64,000 nucleotides of DNA from Schistosoma mansoni (lineage: Eukaryota; Platyhelminthes; Trematoda; Strigeidida; Schistosomatidae): positions 21,211,038-21,275,037 of the forward strand of contig NC_031496.1 in NCBI RefSeq assembly GCF_000237925.1. Direction: 5' to 3'. Below the pieces are notes generated by a model. It saw nothing but the letters and a program-made list of their open reading frames with translations, was not told where the DNA came from and made no database searches. Numbering within the stretch: position 1 is the first letter of the stretch; each line of letters begins with the position of its first letter. Positions 48,601 to 59,232 of this stretch are shown here, one piece after another. Position numbers and translations under genes: made by a program.

Positions 48601-51309
48601 AAAAATAGGCTGTAGGCCTCCCGTCCTTATCACACACATCTGATAAGTCCCTTTTGAAGGACACGCTACATGACCTTCGAAAGCGTGACTACCTTCAACA
48701 TAAGACAATTTGTTTGTAAGTTTAGCTCTCTTCCTAAAAGCTAATCTCAGGTCGTATATCCCATGGACAATTATTTAAACCCATTCATATTTATTTTCCT
48801 TACTGCTTCCTTTACTTACGTTCCTCTGCAAAGTACCATAGTATCTAATTTCCTCAGTATTAACGACTGTCAGTGGAACACGGTTACCTGTTTTCTAAGG
48901 TCACTTAGGGAAATGTATGGCGTAACCTATGAAAACATATGATTACAAAGAAAACCCATGTGAATTAACCTATGAATCATCAGACCAAAACATATACAGT
49001 TCTACATACCCAAACAACCAATCAACTAGGAAATACGGTGTAAATGAAGTGGAGAACACGACTAAATGTCTAGATTTCTGCATGTCGGGGGTGAATAGTG
49101 CGGATTTTCTACTTCTGTGTTTTAAATATAGCTGAATCGCTTAATTTTCTCCCTAATACACGACAAACTACTTTTCACCTAAATACACACCTTTATTTCC
49201 ATAACAAACGACACATCAACTGCAATCGACGTGAAAAGTGGTACATGTTTAAAGAAACGTTTTAAAAAAACACGTCACATCGTACATTGTGAGTAGCTGG
49301 CAGATGCCAGAGCATCGATCGTTATGTATTTTAATTGTAATTGCTAAGTCTTATTGTAATTTGAAAATATCTGCAAAAGAAAGAATAAGTTGTGTTATTA
49401 ATGAGGCACATGCTCATAGTTACAAATCAAACAGGCTTTCTCAACATTCACTTAAGGAATTTCCCATGCAAGTTAGAAAATAAGCTCATGTTTATTGAAA
49501 ACGAAGTTGAACATGAAAAATATTCCACTGGTAATGCCTTCTCGTAACGCCTGTTGGACTATTGAGAAGCAAAGTAATCTTGTGAATTCTGAAATTTAAT
49601 GAACACAAAAATTCACAGTGATATCTAACTGCTATTGTTTTTCAAGCAACTATACGTGAAGTTTTACTTACGGTTATGCTCGTTAACACAGAACATTGTA
49701 CCTTTAGAACAGTAGAGAACAATTATCACTTCAAATTAGTACACACATATTCTTGTTTTTGTTCGACGACGCTTTTGTATTGTGTCTCGTCGTGAAAATA
49801 TCTTTGCGTCCCGATGTCATACATTTTCGAAAGGTCTTTTTTGTTGATGGATGAGGACAGGAACGGATCAGTTAATGCGCCTGAAGTCTAAAAACACATT
49901 TCTTACTTTGTATGCAACCGTAAAACCTGCACTTCTGAAGTTCATTTTTCGATAAAGTTCCAAGTAGTGTGAAATGGCTGGCAACTTCGGGTGTCATGAC
50001 GTATGACAAAATATAGTGCATAGACGTTTTAGGGTTATAATCCATTAACCTCGTCAATATGTCCATCTGCGATACGAATAAATGATCCTATTAGTTTTGT
50101 TGACTTACAAATTTATCCCTTATGTCTTTCTGAAGATGAGCGTCCAACGTTCCCAGTTCTTTTTCAGATGACAAAGGAAACTGCTGACTTGATAGTCCGC
50201 AGTCGAATTACTGCGGATGTTCACGCCCACTAAACTTCGGTATTAGCTGCCTCATGTTGGCAGTCAAGCCTGAAACAGCCGATGATATGTTCTGCAGTAC
50301 GGCATACAGTCTATCAAATATTAAAAACTTGACTCAATCGGACACGTGACTTACTCGGCCACTAAAACATTGCCTACACGCCTAGATTCGGACGTTGATG
50401 GCGACGTATGCAATTGTGTTGAACTAGTTAATTAACATCTTCAAAGTAAACAGCTGAAATTTAGGATATTGGACGTTGGTGTTTCCAGCCTGCATCTCAG
50501 CCGCATTCATATCAACTGGATTGTAAAGAAACCATTCTTTCCGTTTCAATGCAACTCTACAAAACATTAGTAAGATTATTGTACCGACCTCTTCAGCTTT
50601 TCATTGTTTAGTGGCAGGGTGTTTTCGCCTGTAGATCTGTTGATACGTTAAACATCTAATTTTTTGAAGGAAACCAATAACTTCTTTGCAGCCTAGAGAC
50701 TATCTATAGGAAATGATCGTTTCTATGCTTGTAACTCACCGCATTCGTGAATGACCTTACACTTCAGGACTAACCAATTGTTATCTAGTTGGTCACTGTT
50801 TTGCAGATGCATATCAACAAACTCCGTTGGATAGAGACAAAGTCGTTTCCCCACAATCCACTGTCTAGCTGCAATCATAAGCTACCTCTTGCTTGGTACG
50901 TCTACAATTAGGTATTGTTTGTTAGCCGGCTAAAATAGGATATAAGAGGTAAGGAAATGGTTTATGGTAATAACATCAACAAAAATGAAACACAATACAT
51001 TCACATAAACATATGTAGCAATCGGACAATCACCAAATAATTTACAAAATTAAGGGCAACACATTTACAGTCAATACCCTTAACGGAAACCCATATGTGC
51101 TCATGACTGACTACCGAGCACATAAATATTCTTATGTCACTAGAATGGAAAATATCTTCGAACTAACTGCGTGGGTCTGTGAATGACTTGGATTTCAATA
51201 ATTCATTCTTCCCTACATCAGTGACCAAACCAGGATTTCCGTGTACTAGTACCATATTCGGCTTAAATGGAATTATTTTAGTATAATTACTTGTTTCCGT
51301 CAGTCTACC
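48601..51309. other. No gene seen
   Basis: AT-rich sequence with short unrelated frames; some of it may belong to the CACTA element that leaves a transposase remnant just beyond, but no further motif could be placed. Confidence 0.5.
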
Positions 51310-51786
51310 TTACCGGTTATTTGTGAACTATCAGTAGCAATGATAGTTTGAAGCAAATCACAGAAAGACATCTCTGCATAACGCTGAGCTGCTTACTTGT
51401 CTACAGCATACCTACTATGCATTGATTTCTTAATTTGCCTCATATAAGACTCGAATGGGAATGCTGGAAAACAAACTAAAGGTTCATGTGCACAAATATC
51501 ATCAGGAAGGTGCTGCAACAAATACACACTATAAACTAAGTTTTCGGGCCCATAACACCATTCATATTCCTTAAGAAAGTTCCGTGAATCCATTCTGATG
51601 GAATCTGTAGTGCTATTATGTAATCTTCAATGTGCTAACAAATCAATCGATGGTTGCGGTAAACTTTGTTGAAGAATTACGGGGCCTGAATATAGAAGAA
51701 ACAGTCGTTGTGAACTGATAACAGCTTTCGTCAACAGATTCAATCTATTCACCATCAAGGCCATTCCATTTAAGAAGTGCTTTCGA
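51310..51786 (-). mobile_element. CACTA/EnSpm transposase remnant
   Basis: Read on the minus strand, this gives the conserved C-terminal region of animal EnSpm/CACTA transposases (DUF4218-like): FLNGMALMVNRLNLLTKAVI, LFLLYSGPVIL, then after a stop FLKEYEWCYGPENLVYSVYL, LQHLPDD and FPAFPFESYMRQIKKSM. The family pattern is a YTGPVVL-type block followed by VHLxDDxxxxGPLxxFSAFPFE; here the order and spacing are right. A CACTA element is known from schistosomes (SmTRC1). One stop lies between the two blocks and one after AVDK, so it is a dead fragment; terminal repeats were not found. Confidence 0.72.
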
Positions 51787-52014
51787 TTAATATGATTTCA
51801 GCTTTTCCATTAGATCCGATGCGCACGGTATACTTAGTTGTGACGAAGAAACTAGTCAATCTATGGATAGAATTTTCACAAACGACTAAAAAACATGAAC
51901 ATATGTGTAATTAGGGATATAAATAAGTTAATATCTAGTTGCGTGGCAAGTACTTCCTCAGACTTTCAGAATTATGGGGCCTAAATAGAGAAAAAACAGT
52001 CGACACTCTGCTTT

Positions 52015-52265
52015 CCATACTGATACAAAGTACACTGTGTGGCATTTACGCTGACACCGGACACCATGAGGCTGCATCTCCTAACGTAGCTTCACTGCTT
52101 TGTGGATTAAACCTCTAGGTCTAAGGCTCAAGGGGTCGCCTCCTAAGAAAATCACCTGCTTCGGTTTGGGCAGCCGGTAAGTATCTCAGCCCCATACAAA
52201 TTCTATGTAGTCACATATATTTTAGTGCTCTTTCGTGCTGATTTTTGTGTCTAAATAAATAATAA
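52015..52265 (+). repeat. Retroposed repeat family, copy 3 (5'-truncated)
   Basis: A diverged plus-strand copy of the tail half of the family: GGCTGCATCTCCTAACG, TGTGGATTAAACCTCTAGGT, AAAATCACCTGCTTCGGT, and a closing TGTCTAAATAAATAATAAA tail. Lies about 420 bp before the tafazzin start codon. Confidence 0.75.
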
Positions 52266-52686
52266 ACAAATTCTAGTTCAGGTGTATAGTGTTAATACCT
52301 TATAGAGCACATCAAACCAATGGAGTAATCGCCGTCGTACTGCCTCAGGGGCTCAATGATTTAACATGTGTACCCCCAAGTATATCAAGACACCAGTTAT
52401 GCAATTTAGTACTGATCACTTACAAACAATGCGCCCGAAGAATATTCGTATTTATCCTTGTTTCCACTAGATAGTTTCAGCGTAAGTGGTCACTTATCTA
52501 TCAGTCAATTTTTGATATACTTGGAGTATTATAGTTTTGCAGTTGATGTCAGCACTTAATAGATACATTTTACTATCGCTCTTTTAGGTACCGATACTTG
52601 CAAATAAAAGTTGATGTAATGAATCCTTATCCCCGAAACATCTGGTGAATTTTGACGTTCTGGACATCATCATTCCTTTTATAAAA

Positions 52687-55600
52687 ATGGATCTTGTTTA
52701 CAAGCTTTACAAAAATCAGGAAACCTCATATCTTCCCCGTAAAATTCTCCAATCCCTAACATACTCTTTCATGGGATTAGCTTCAAAGATAGCCTTGTCA
52801 CGTCATCAGCTAAATGTTGTTGGTTCAGAACGTTTTTTATTGGCCATTGACAAAAGACCTAGTAATCAGCCTTTGATTACAATCAGCAATCACCATTCGT
52901 GTCTTGACGATTTTTTCTTGTGTGGTTCATTGCTTAAACTTAGGCACTTTGCTAATGGTATGTAGTATCACAACATTCAAACATCATGAAAACATTTAGT
53001 AACCGTATGTCGTTGGTGCTTGACAGCTGTAGATATATGTTACACGACTTCGTTTCATACTAACTTCTTCTTCTGGTTCAGAGGAGTTCCTATATGGCGA
53101 AGAGTTCGTGATCCGCTATCTGGTAAAATTACTCACTTTGGTGGGGGGGTTTATCAACCTAGTATGGATTTTTGCATAGATTTACTAAATTCTGGCCAAT
53201 GGGTACATGTATTTTCTCAGGTTTGTAAATATAATTAAGTATGAAATACTTGCGATACCATAGTTGCGAGCTTAGTCGTTTTTAAAGTAGTTGCTTTTTT
53301 TAATATGTCAATTTTTTATAGCTTATGTTGTCGTACTAATTTTATCCTTGCCAAATTTAATGATTTGACTTTATTTCTAGCATAATTTCATACTAGTCTT
53401 TGCTTGATTTTTGTTTTCCAACTATTTTACATCATTTTTATTTCCTCCCTCTCCAACCGTACTAGTGTAAATTGTGATATTGTTCAGAATAGTTCTTAGT
53501 GGTCAAGGTTCATTCACTCTTTGTCTTCCTCTCGATCTTGAATCTAATTGCTCCTTCATAATTACTTTTCCACTGTTTTTACGAACTACATTTCAAGTGT
53601 TCGATTGTCCTCATTATTACTGTTACTTCATTTTTTCGATCTCTTGTGTAATTTAGCGTCTAAATTTCATCTCGTATGGTATGTCAACTAGAATCAACAC
53701 ACCTCTTTATCCGGCTCTGTGTTGATAATGGTTGGGTAATTTAACAATCTTCCTGTATTAATTAATCAAGGTTTAGGAAAAATACCACTTTACGCACATT
53801 TTTAAGCAATGTAAAATTACAATGAAAGAGTAACTTGATGGTTTGTGATGATTAGTTCAGCAAAAAGCATTACCTATCAAGGTTACTACCATTTAACATG
53901 TTAAAATATTGAGTAGAAGACTTTCTACCTCACTGACCAATGACCTAAAGCACAGATTCCTGCTTGAGGGCCTTCTTGTCACTCACTCCACTTACTTTAG
54001 AACATAACAATCCCACTATGTTTAGATATTTGAAAATGTTGTACAGCACTGATTCCGTTGGATGTTTCTTCTACTAAGCCGTAATACTCAGAACTGTCTG
54101 AACCCACTAAGTCAGAGTTGTTACGAATTCCACTCTTTGGATTTAAGGATCAATTTCCACAAAAATTCACCAGTCATTCTATATTCGATTCTTTCTGTGA
54201 TCTAGAATGAGTGCCACTTATCTTTTGTTGCAAATAAAACATTTGCTGTGAAATTATCAGTTTGTTAAGGCCCTTTTAAAATAATTTTTTGCTTTTTAAG
54301 ATCGACAAATGTAGATATTAATGAGTGAAGCCCTAATCGTCATTATAATTGTCATGCTTTAGGGCAGAATTATTCAACCTCACGAACGTGATTCTGAAAA
54401 AAATATCCGCCTGCGTTGGGGAATCGGACGATTAATAGCGGAATCAAAAGAAGTAAGCTTTCGTAAGTCCTAGGTTTATAGTCTCACCTCGTTTACCTTT
54501 TACTCATTCGAAAACCATTTCTATAAAGTTTTGATGGCAGTATGGATTGTCAAAATATTTCATAAATAGTGATAGTTAGGAGCCCCCAAATGCCCTGGTA
54601 CGGTCGAGAGTGGAAAGAGTCCGCTCTCCCTCTCGAAATGCTCTCACATGGCCACGCGAATATATAGCCTCTGCCAGGGAAGTCCTACTCACTGCCTTCT
54701 CGTGGCGGGGGTGTTGTTTACGGAATTGAGAGGACGAAAAGCGAATGTTCGGCGCTTTAACCGGGTTGGTGGACACGGAAAGTTCACCTAGGGGAGTTGG
54801 AAAACCCTGATTCCAAACCAATGGTGCACATGGGCTCCAGTATCCTGAAGGAACAAATGGCGTATGAACCAATCGTTGATCACCGGCTACCATGGGACTG
54901 CATCTCCTTACGATGCTCCACTGCCTTGTGGACTAGACCTTTAGGTCAAAGGCTGGGGGTGTGGCCCCCTAAGAAAACCACCTGCTTCAGTCTGGGCACC
55001 TGGGCAGTATCACGGCCCTCACACAAATCAAATGAGATTTGTGAGGCGCATATTTATCTGGTGCTTCTTTGTACCAATATTTATGTGTTTAAATAAATAA
55101 ATAAATAATAAGATAGTTAGGAAAATAACAGACGTTTGATATCTATCATATCTTCAGATATGAGTGCATTTAAAACGAATTTTATGTAATCCTAACACGT
55201 CTCACTATTCTAGTTATGACTTTGGGGAAAATAATTAGAGTGATTATAAAATATTTAAGGTTAGGGATTTCAGTAGCATAATACTTATTCAATCAATATT
55301 AAAACCTATGTTATGTGTTTACATATGATTGTGTTATTTGGCACGAAGTAGATTCGGGTTGGAGTATGAAATAGGATGCAATGTGTGTACGTTCTAATAA
55401 AGATGTACAACCCATTGGTGTGAGAATGATCATGTTGACATTTTCGTTAATTATTTGCAATCGCGAAATGAAATTCCGGTCAGAATGAAAAGGAAGAAAG
55501 TAAATTGATGTGGAAATCATCGGTAACATGGTTGTTTTAGTTCATCTACAAAATATAATACTTCTCAGAAATGGTAGGAGAAAATACCAATTCAAATTAG

Positions 55601-56699
55601 ATCTTTTTAGGGAACACTGAAGAATCCTGACATTTGTTTCATACTCTACTGTCTTGATTATTTTTGAAACATTCAGCCTTAAGTTCAAGGCAGTTTCACA
55701 ATTCCTCTCAGTTTTCTGTTTTCAGCTACCATTACTTACTTGTGTAAAAATCAACGTCTTTACATTTTTAAAATCATTTTTCATTCTGACTTAGCTATAG
55801 CACAATATAACCATAGTACTCGTCGTTTGTATCAGATTTACTACGGACAAATCTTTTTGAATAATTAATTACTTCAAACGTGAACAACTTGTTCTACCTT
55901 TGTTACGAGAAAAAAACCTTTTTAATAAATTCTCAGCAGCTGTTAATTTACTAGTTAATGCATATACTGCATTGATATCTAAATATATCCCTATATCAAT
56001 CAGCCATAGAGAGTGCAGGACTTGAAATACCTCTGGACTGTCATTTAGGAAATACCACTCTTCATCGTTCTGTTTCTCATTCAACCAACAGTCGAACAAA
56101 TTTCTGTTCATAACCATCGAATTCAACTTTCTTAGATAAATGTAGTTCTATCCTAATTAAACATCTACGCACCCCGACCATATTCCTAATAAACTGGTGC
56201 ACTCTAGCATGTATCCATATGTATCCGTTTTTGCTTCAATGGACTTTTTATTGATGTATTGATTGAGGTTAATCTGACGCACATAAGCTCGTACCACTTA
56301 AAAACTTGGTTACAAACTATCTAATCAACCTTATGAAATGAAAGTACGTCAGTCATAAGTTGGTTGAATAAACAGATTTCTTAAATGCCGAAGTATTCTT
56401 TTTTCCCTCAGGATCCACTTGTAATTCCTGTTTGGCATTGTGGTCTAGATCAACTAAATCCTTCTGAGGTTCCGAACACATCTACTACGCTGTCACGTAT
56501 ATTTGGAAAACCGCGTCAAGTCACTGTTTTAGTAGGTAAACCAATCGATACCCATGATTTACGTCAAGAATTGAAGAAGAATTCGTCTGAATATTTGGCG
56601 TCATCAGAATTTCGTTCACTTACTCACTCTATGTATACTCAAGTTGTCCAAGAACAGCTATATAAACTCAAAGAAGAAGCCGAATATAAACATCAATGA
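52687..56699 (+). CDS. TAFAZZIN: Tafazzin, cardiolipin transacylase
   Basis: Four exons: 52687-52957, 53027-53220, 54363-54452, 56412-56699; GT-AG introns of 69, 1142 and 1959 bp, phases 1, 0, 0; 280 aa. Residues 68-75 are the acyltransferase motif I NHHSCLDD (H69 and D74). Exon 2 gives DICYTT, GVYQPSMDF and QWVHVFSQ, matching DICFTK, GVYQKGMDF and DWVHIFPE of the human enzyme. Exon 3 has RLRWGIGRLIAES, matching FKWGIGRLIAEC. Exon 4 gives PVWHCGLDQLNP, VTVLVGKPI and a C-terminal coiled end. The protein remodels cardiolipin at mitochondrial membranes. Start chosen at the ATG at 52687; upstream frame lacks a Met. Oddity: the usual FPEG of motif III reads FSQ|G across the exon 2-3 junction. A retroposed repeat sits in intron 3, same strand. 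AATAAA is at 56781-56786. Confidence 0.95.
54571..54581 (+). repeat. Left target-site duplication of the retroposed repeat
   Basis: GATAGTTAGGA immediately before the repeat head; the same 11 bases recur at 55112-55122 right after the AAATAAATAA tail. Confidence 0.9.
54582..55111 (+). repeat. Retroposed ~530-bp repeat family, complete copy in tafazzin intron 3
   Basis: 530 bp, head GCCCCCAAATGCCCTGGTA, tail of AAATA units, bounded by an 11-bp target-site duplication. A simple A-rich tail, direct target duplication and 5'-truncated sister copies (8739-9143 and 52015-52265) are the marks of insertion by LINE-type target-primed reverse transcription. The ORFs overlapping it (100 aa on each strand) are shared by copies only because the DNA is similar; I see no protein motif. 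It could be a SINE or a non-autonomous derivative of an RTE LINE; I could not find a clear Pol III A/B box. Confidence 0.85.
55112..55122 (+). repeat. Right target-site duplication of the retroposed repeat
   Basis: GATAGTTAGGA, identical to 54571-54581. Confidence 0.9.
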
Positions 56700-56780
56700 A
56701 TAAATATAGTCTGAAAGTTGTGAATAGCTTTATTAGAAGTCTACTTTTTTTATCTATGTATTTCCCGAATTGTTGTAATG

Positions 56781-56786
56781 AATAAA
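56781..56786 (+). promoter_or_regulatory. Polyadenylation signal of tafazzin
   Basis: AATAAA 82 bp after the stop codon. Confidence 0.6.
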
Positions 56787-56975
56787 ACGTTCTTCCTATG
56801 TGTTTTCGCGTCGTGATTGGGACATGCCCACTGAAACCTACTGATCTTTGTGGACCAGACAACTCGTTTTTCGTCTGATTGTATCGTTTCTCATTAAAAA
56901 TTTAGTAATCAGTGAACCAATTTTGTTGTACTCTATCTCTTTAGATAGATAATTAAGTAAACTAGTTTTTTTCAG

Positions 56976-57005
56976 TTGTCTTTTTTATCACTAGAAGATC
57001 TAGGA
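56976..57005 (+). CDS. Candidate 30-bp micro-exon (low confidence)
   Basis: A TTTTTTTCAG acceptor, thirty open bases (LSFLSLEDLG), then a GTAAGA donor. It is in phase 0 on both sides and would join the candidate terminal exon at 57196 in frame. Without homology or transcript data this is only a suggestion. Confidence 0.2.
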
Positions 57006-57195
57006 GTAAGAATTGTGATAACAGTCATTTTGCTGCAGACTGAAATACTTCGCGTTTCATATTTGTTTGTTCATTGGACTCGTTCATGGTTTCTATCCAG
57101 TTATACCCTTATAAATAAAATGAAAACTGGCCGGAATGTCTCCACACTATTGACGTGAATCTCTGGTTCTTTAGTTAAGTAGACTATCTTATCAG

Positions 57196-57375
57196 CGCCT
57201 TTTGGAACTTATTTGCGAGAAAGCCGTGTTCCTTGTGACATACTTGGCTGTTTTAGATCTTGATGCAATTACACGTTCCTGCACTCCAATAGATTCAAGA
57301 TTGAATCGTTTAGCTCAGTCAAAAAATATAGGTGCTTATTATGATGAGTTCCATAAAAAATTTTCAACCTTTTGA
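57196..57375 (+). CDS. Candidate terminal exon of an unrecognised gene
   Basis: Directly after a TTATCAG acceptor, 59 codons are open to a stop: RLLELICEKAVFLVTYLAVL, then DLDAITRSCTPIDSRLNRLA, then QSKNIGAYYDEFHKKFSTF. The composition, a helical hydrophobic first half and a charged soluble second half, is much more protein-like than the surrounding DNA. It has no Met start, so it must be the last exon of something. Upstream exons would have to lie in the 500 bp after tafazzin, overlap it, or be very distant. I do not recognise the family. Confidence 0.4.
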   Translation, partial: RLLELICEKAVFLVTYLAVLDLDAITRSCTPIDSRLNRLAQSKNIGAYYDEFHKKFSTF

Positions 57376-59232
57376 AGGGAGTAGAGTGTGCTTTTCGTAT
57401 GAAGTGTATTCAGTACATTATGTTTTATACTCACAATCTTTTAAGGATATTATTAGTCACAAGTTAGTGTCTTCAGAGTTAGCAACGTCGTGGAGTATCG
57501 CCGTAATTGTATGAATACCCTGCAGACTAGTCCAAGGTATATTCTCCTTAATCACCTGATACTGTTTATCAGTACTTTAACTTGTCCAGCTTGATAACGA
57601 ATTAACAGACGTCAGATAACTGACAAGTTTTTATCCGTTGACTAGCGTATATAAAATTACGTATCTTATATTTACAATGTGTCCGCTAGAACACTTAATT
57701 ACGATACACCTGTTCAGCGTCAGTTTCCGTTCACTCAAGTCGCAAAAAATGGATTGTTTAAGTGTGAATCGTGGTCTCCTTGTAAGTTATTGATCCCTGA
57801 TTTGTTCAATGATAGATGATCAGAGTTTTAGTTTTTTCGGTCAAACTCCGGAACCGTATATCTAGTTTATGCTATATCCATCCGGTGTACTTGTAAACAT
57901 TCAAAAAACGCTTAGTAGGAGAGTTTTCACCTTGTTTTAACCACCATCATTTTTATCTTTTTTCTGTGTAGTTTACTCGTAAATTAGACATTAAAGTAAT
58001 CATCTCGTTAACTTTCTTGCTTATCTATCTCTTGGTTAAGCAGTGCCAACTAATTCCTGTTAGCCACAATTATATCTCAGAATTTAGTTTTAGAAAATCT
58101 CATTTGATCTAACATCCACAGTATCATGGGTCTCCCACTTTAAACAATCTATTCTGTAGTGATTTTAACAGATTAGATTAGCTCTGTTGTGTTTTACCTA
58201 TTTGATGTAAGTGTGAATATTGGAGTGCGAACAGTTGTGAGTATGTATTTTGATACGTTTCTTGAACTGAGTAGCAACTGAGGTAGAAAAATTGTTTAAA
58301 AATTGATCTTGACAAGTAGTTTTTAGGGTGATTTTGTCATTTTATTATCTCAAGTCAACTTGACCGTTTGAAACAACATGCAAGAACTGACATGATGGAA
58401 TTACTGATTGTGATTTTCATTCAACATTACTTCCATTTTAATTCAATGTGATGGTTAATTATTGTAGTATTTGTTTTGTTTTCCAATGTCATATTTTATT
58501 CGGCGTAACATAAGTTTGCTTGAGTGTGGTGTTTATTCGAGATACGTTATTCTTGTATTAAATGGACGTGAACTATGCCCAGCATGACATGCAGCATGTG
58601 ATTTGTTACAACTCTAGGTATTTTTCATATATCTGATTTCATTGTAATTAATGATCAAAATTGGTGTATAATTAACTTATAAATGAGTGTATTTTCGTTG
58701 CGTTTTAGAGTTAATAAATCCTCACTAGTACCAGTCTTGGTGTTCTTACTTCGCGTCGAAGGAATTGCAGTGGTTCCTTGTTGTTCGAAGTATAGGAGCA
58801 AGCGATTCCAGCATAAAAATCAACGACGACCAGTCATAACATGAGCCATTTGCAAATTAAAAAAAACAGCAAGGTTTATCACCATTTTCGGTTTTAATCA
58901 ACATCTTGTATAAGTCTTCGTGAATATTTCTTGCGTGTAAAACACAAAATTTAAACTGTCGGTGTTTATTTGTCTTGATTTCTTTTTCATATTCTCAAAT
59001 TGTCATCAGAATGCGAATAAGGTGTTCTGCATTACTAGAATAATTCTAATTTTAAATGTATCATCACCAAAACAACTTGAAAAAATATAAGCTGAAAGGG
59101 GTAAGTGTCTATTGACAAAAAAGCAGTTAGCAAAATGTAACTTATTTCATTGTCCTTAGCAGTTTAAGTCTCTTGTTTGGTACACTCCCAATGACTATTT
59201 CATGAACCTACGATGTGAAGAGATTTCTCCTT
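57376..59232. other. No firm gene; one possible exon
   Basis: AT-rich. A segment at about 57688-57775 reads as protein-like (TLNYDTPVQRQFPFTQVAKN) and ends at a GTAAGT donor, but no acceptor or homology supports it. The LRRC51 3' UTR enters from the right; an AATAAA read on the minus strand lies at 58965-58970. Confidence 0.4.

Noticed and set aside
54797-55096. A 99-aa protein, also conserved at 8747-9049
   Set aside because: It is part of the retroposed repeat; similarity is at DNA level, ends diverge by frameshift and no protein motif is present.
56668-56862. Minus-strand exon opposite the tafazzin 3' UTR (SGPQRSVGFSGHVPITTRKH)
   Set aside because: No splice donor or homology; overlaps the 3' end of a well supported gene.
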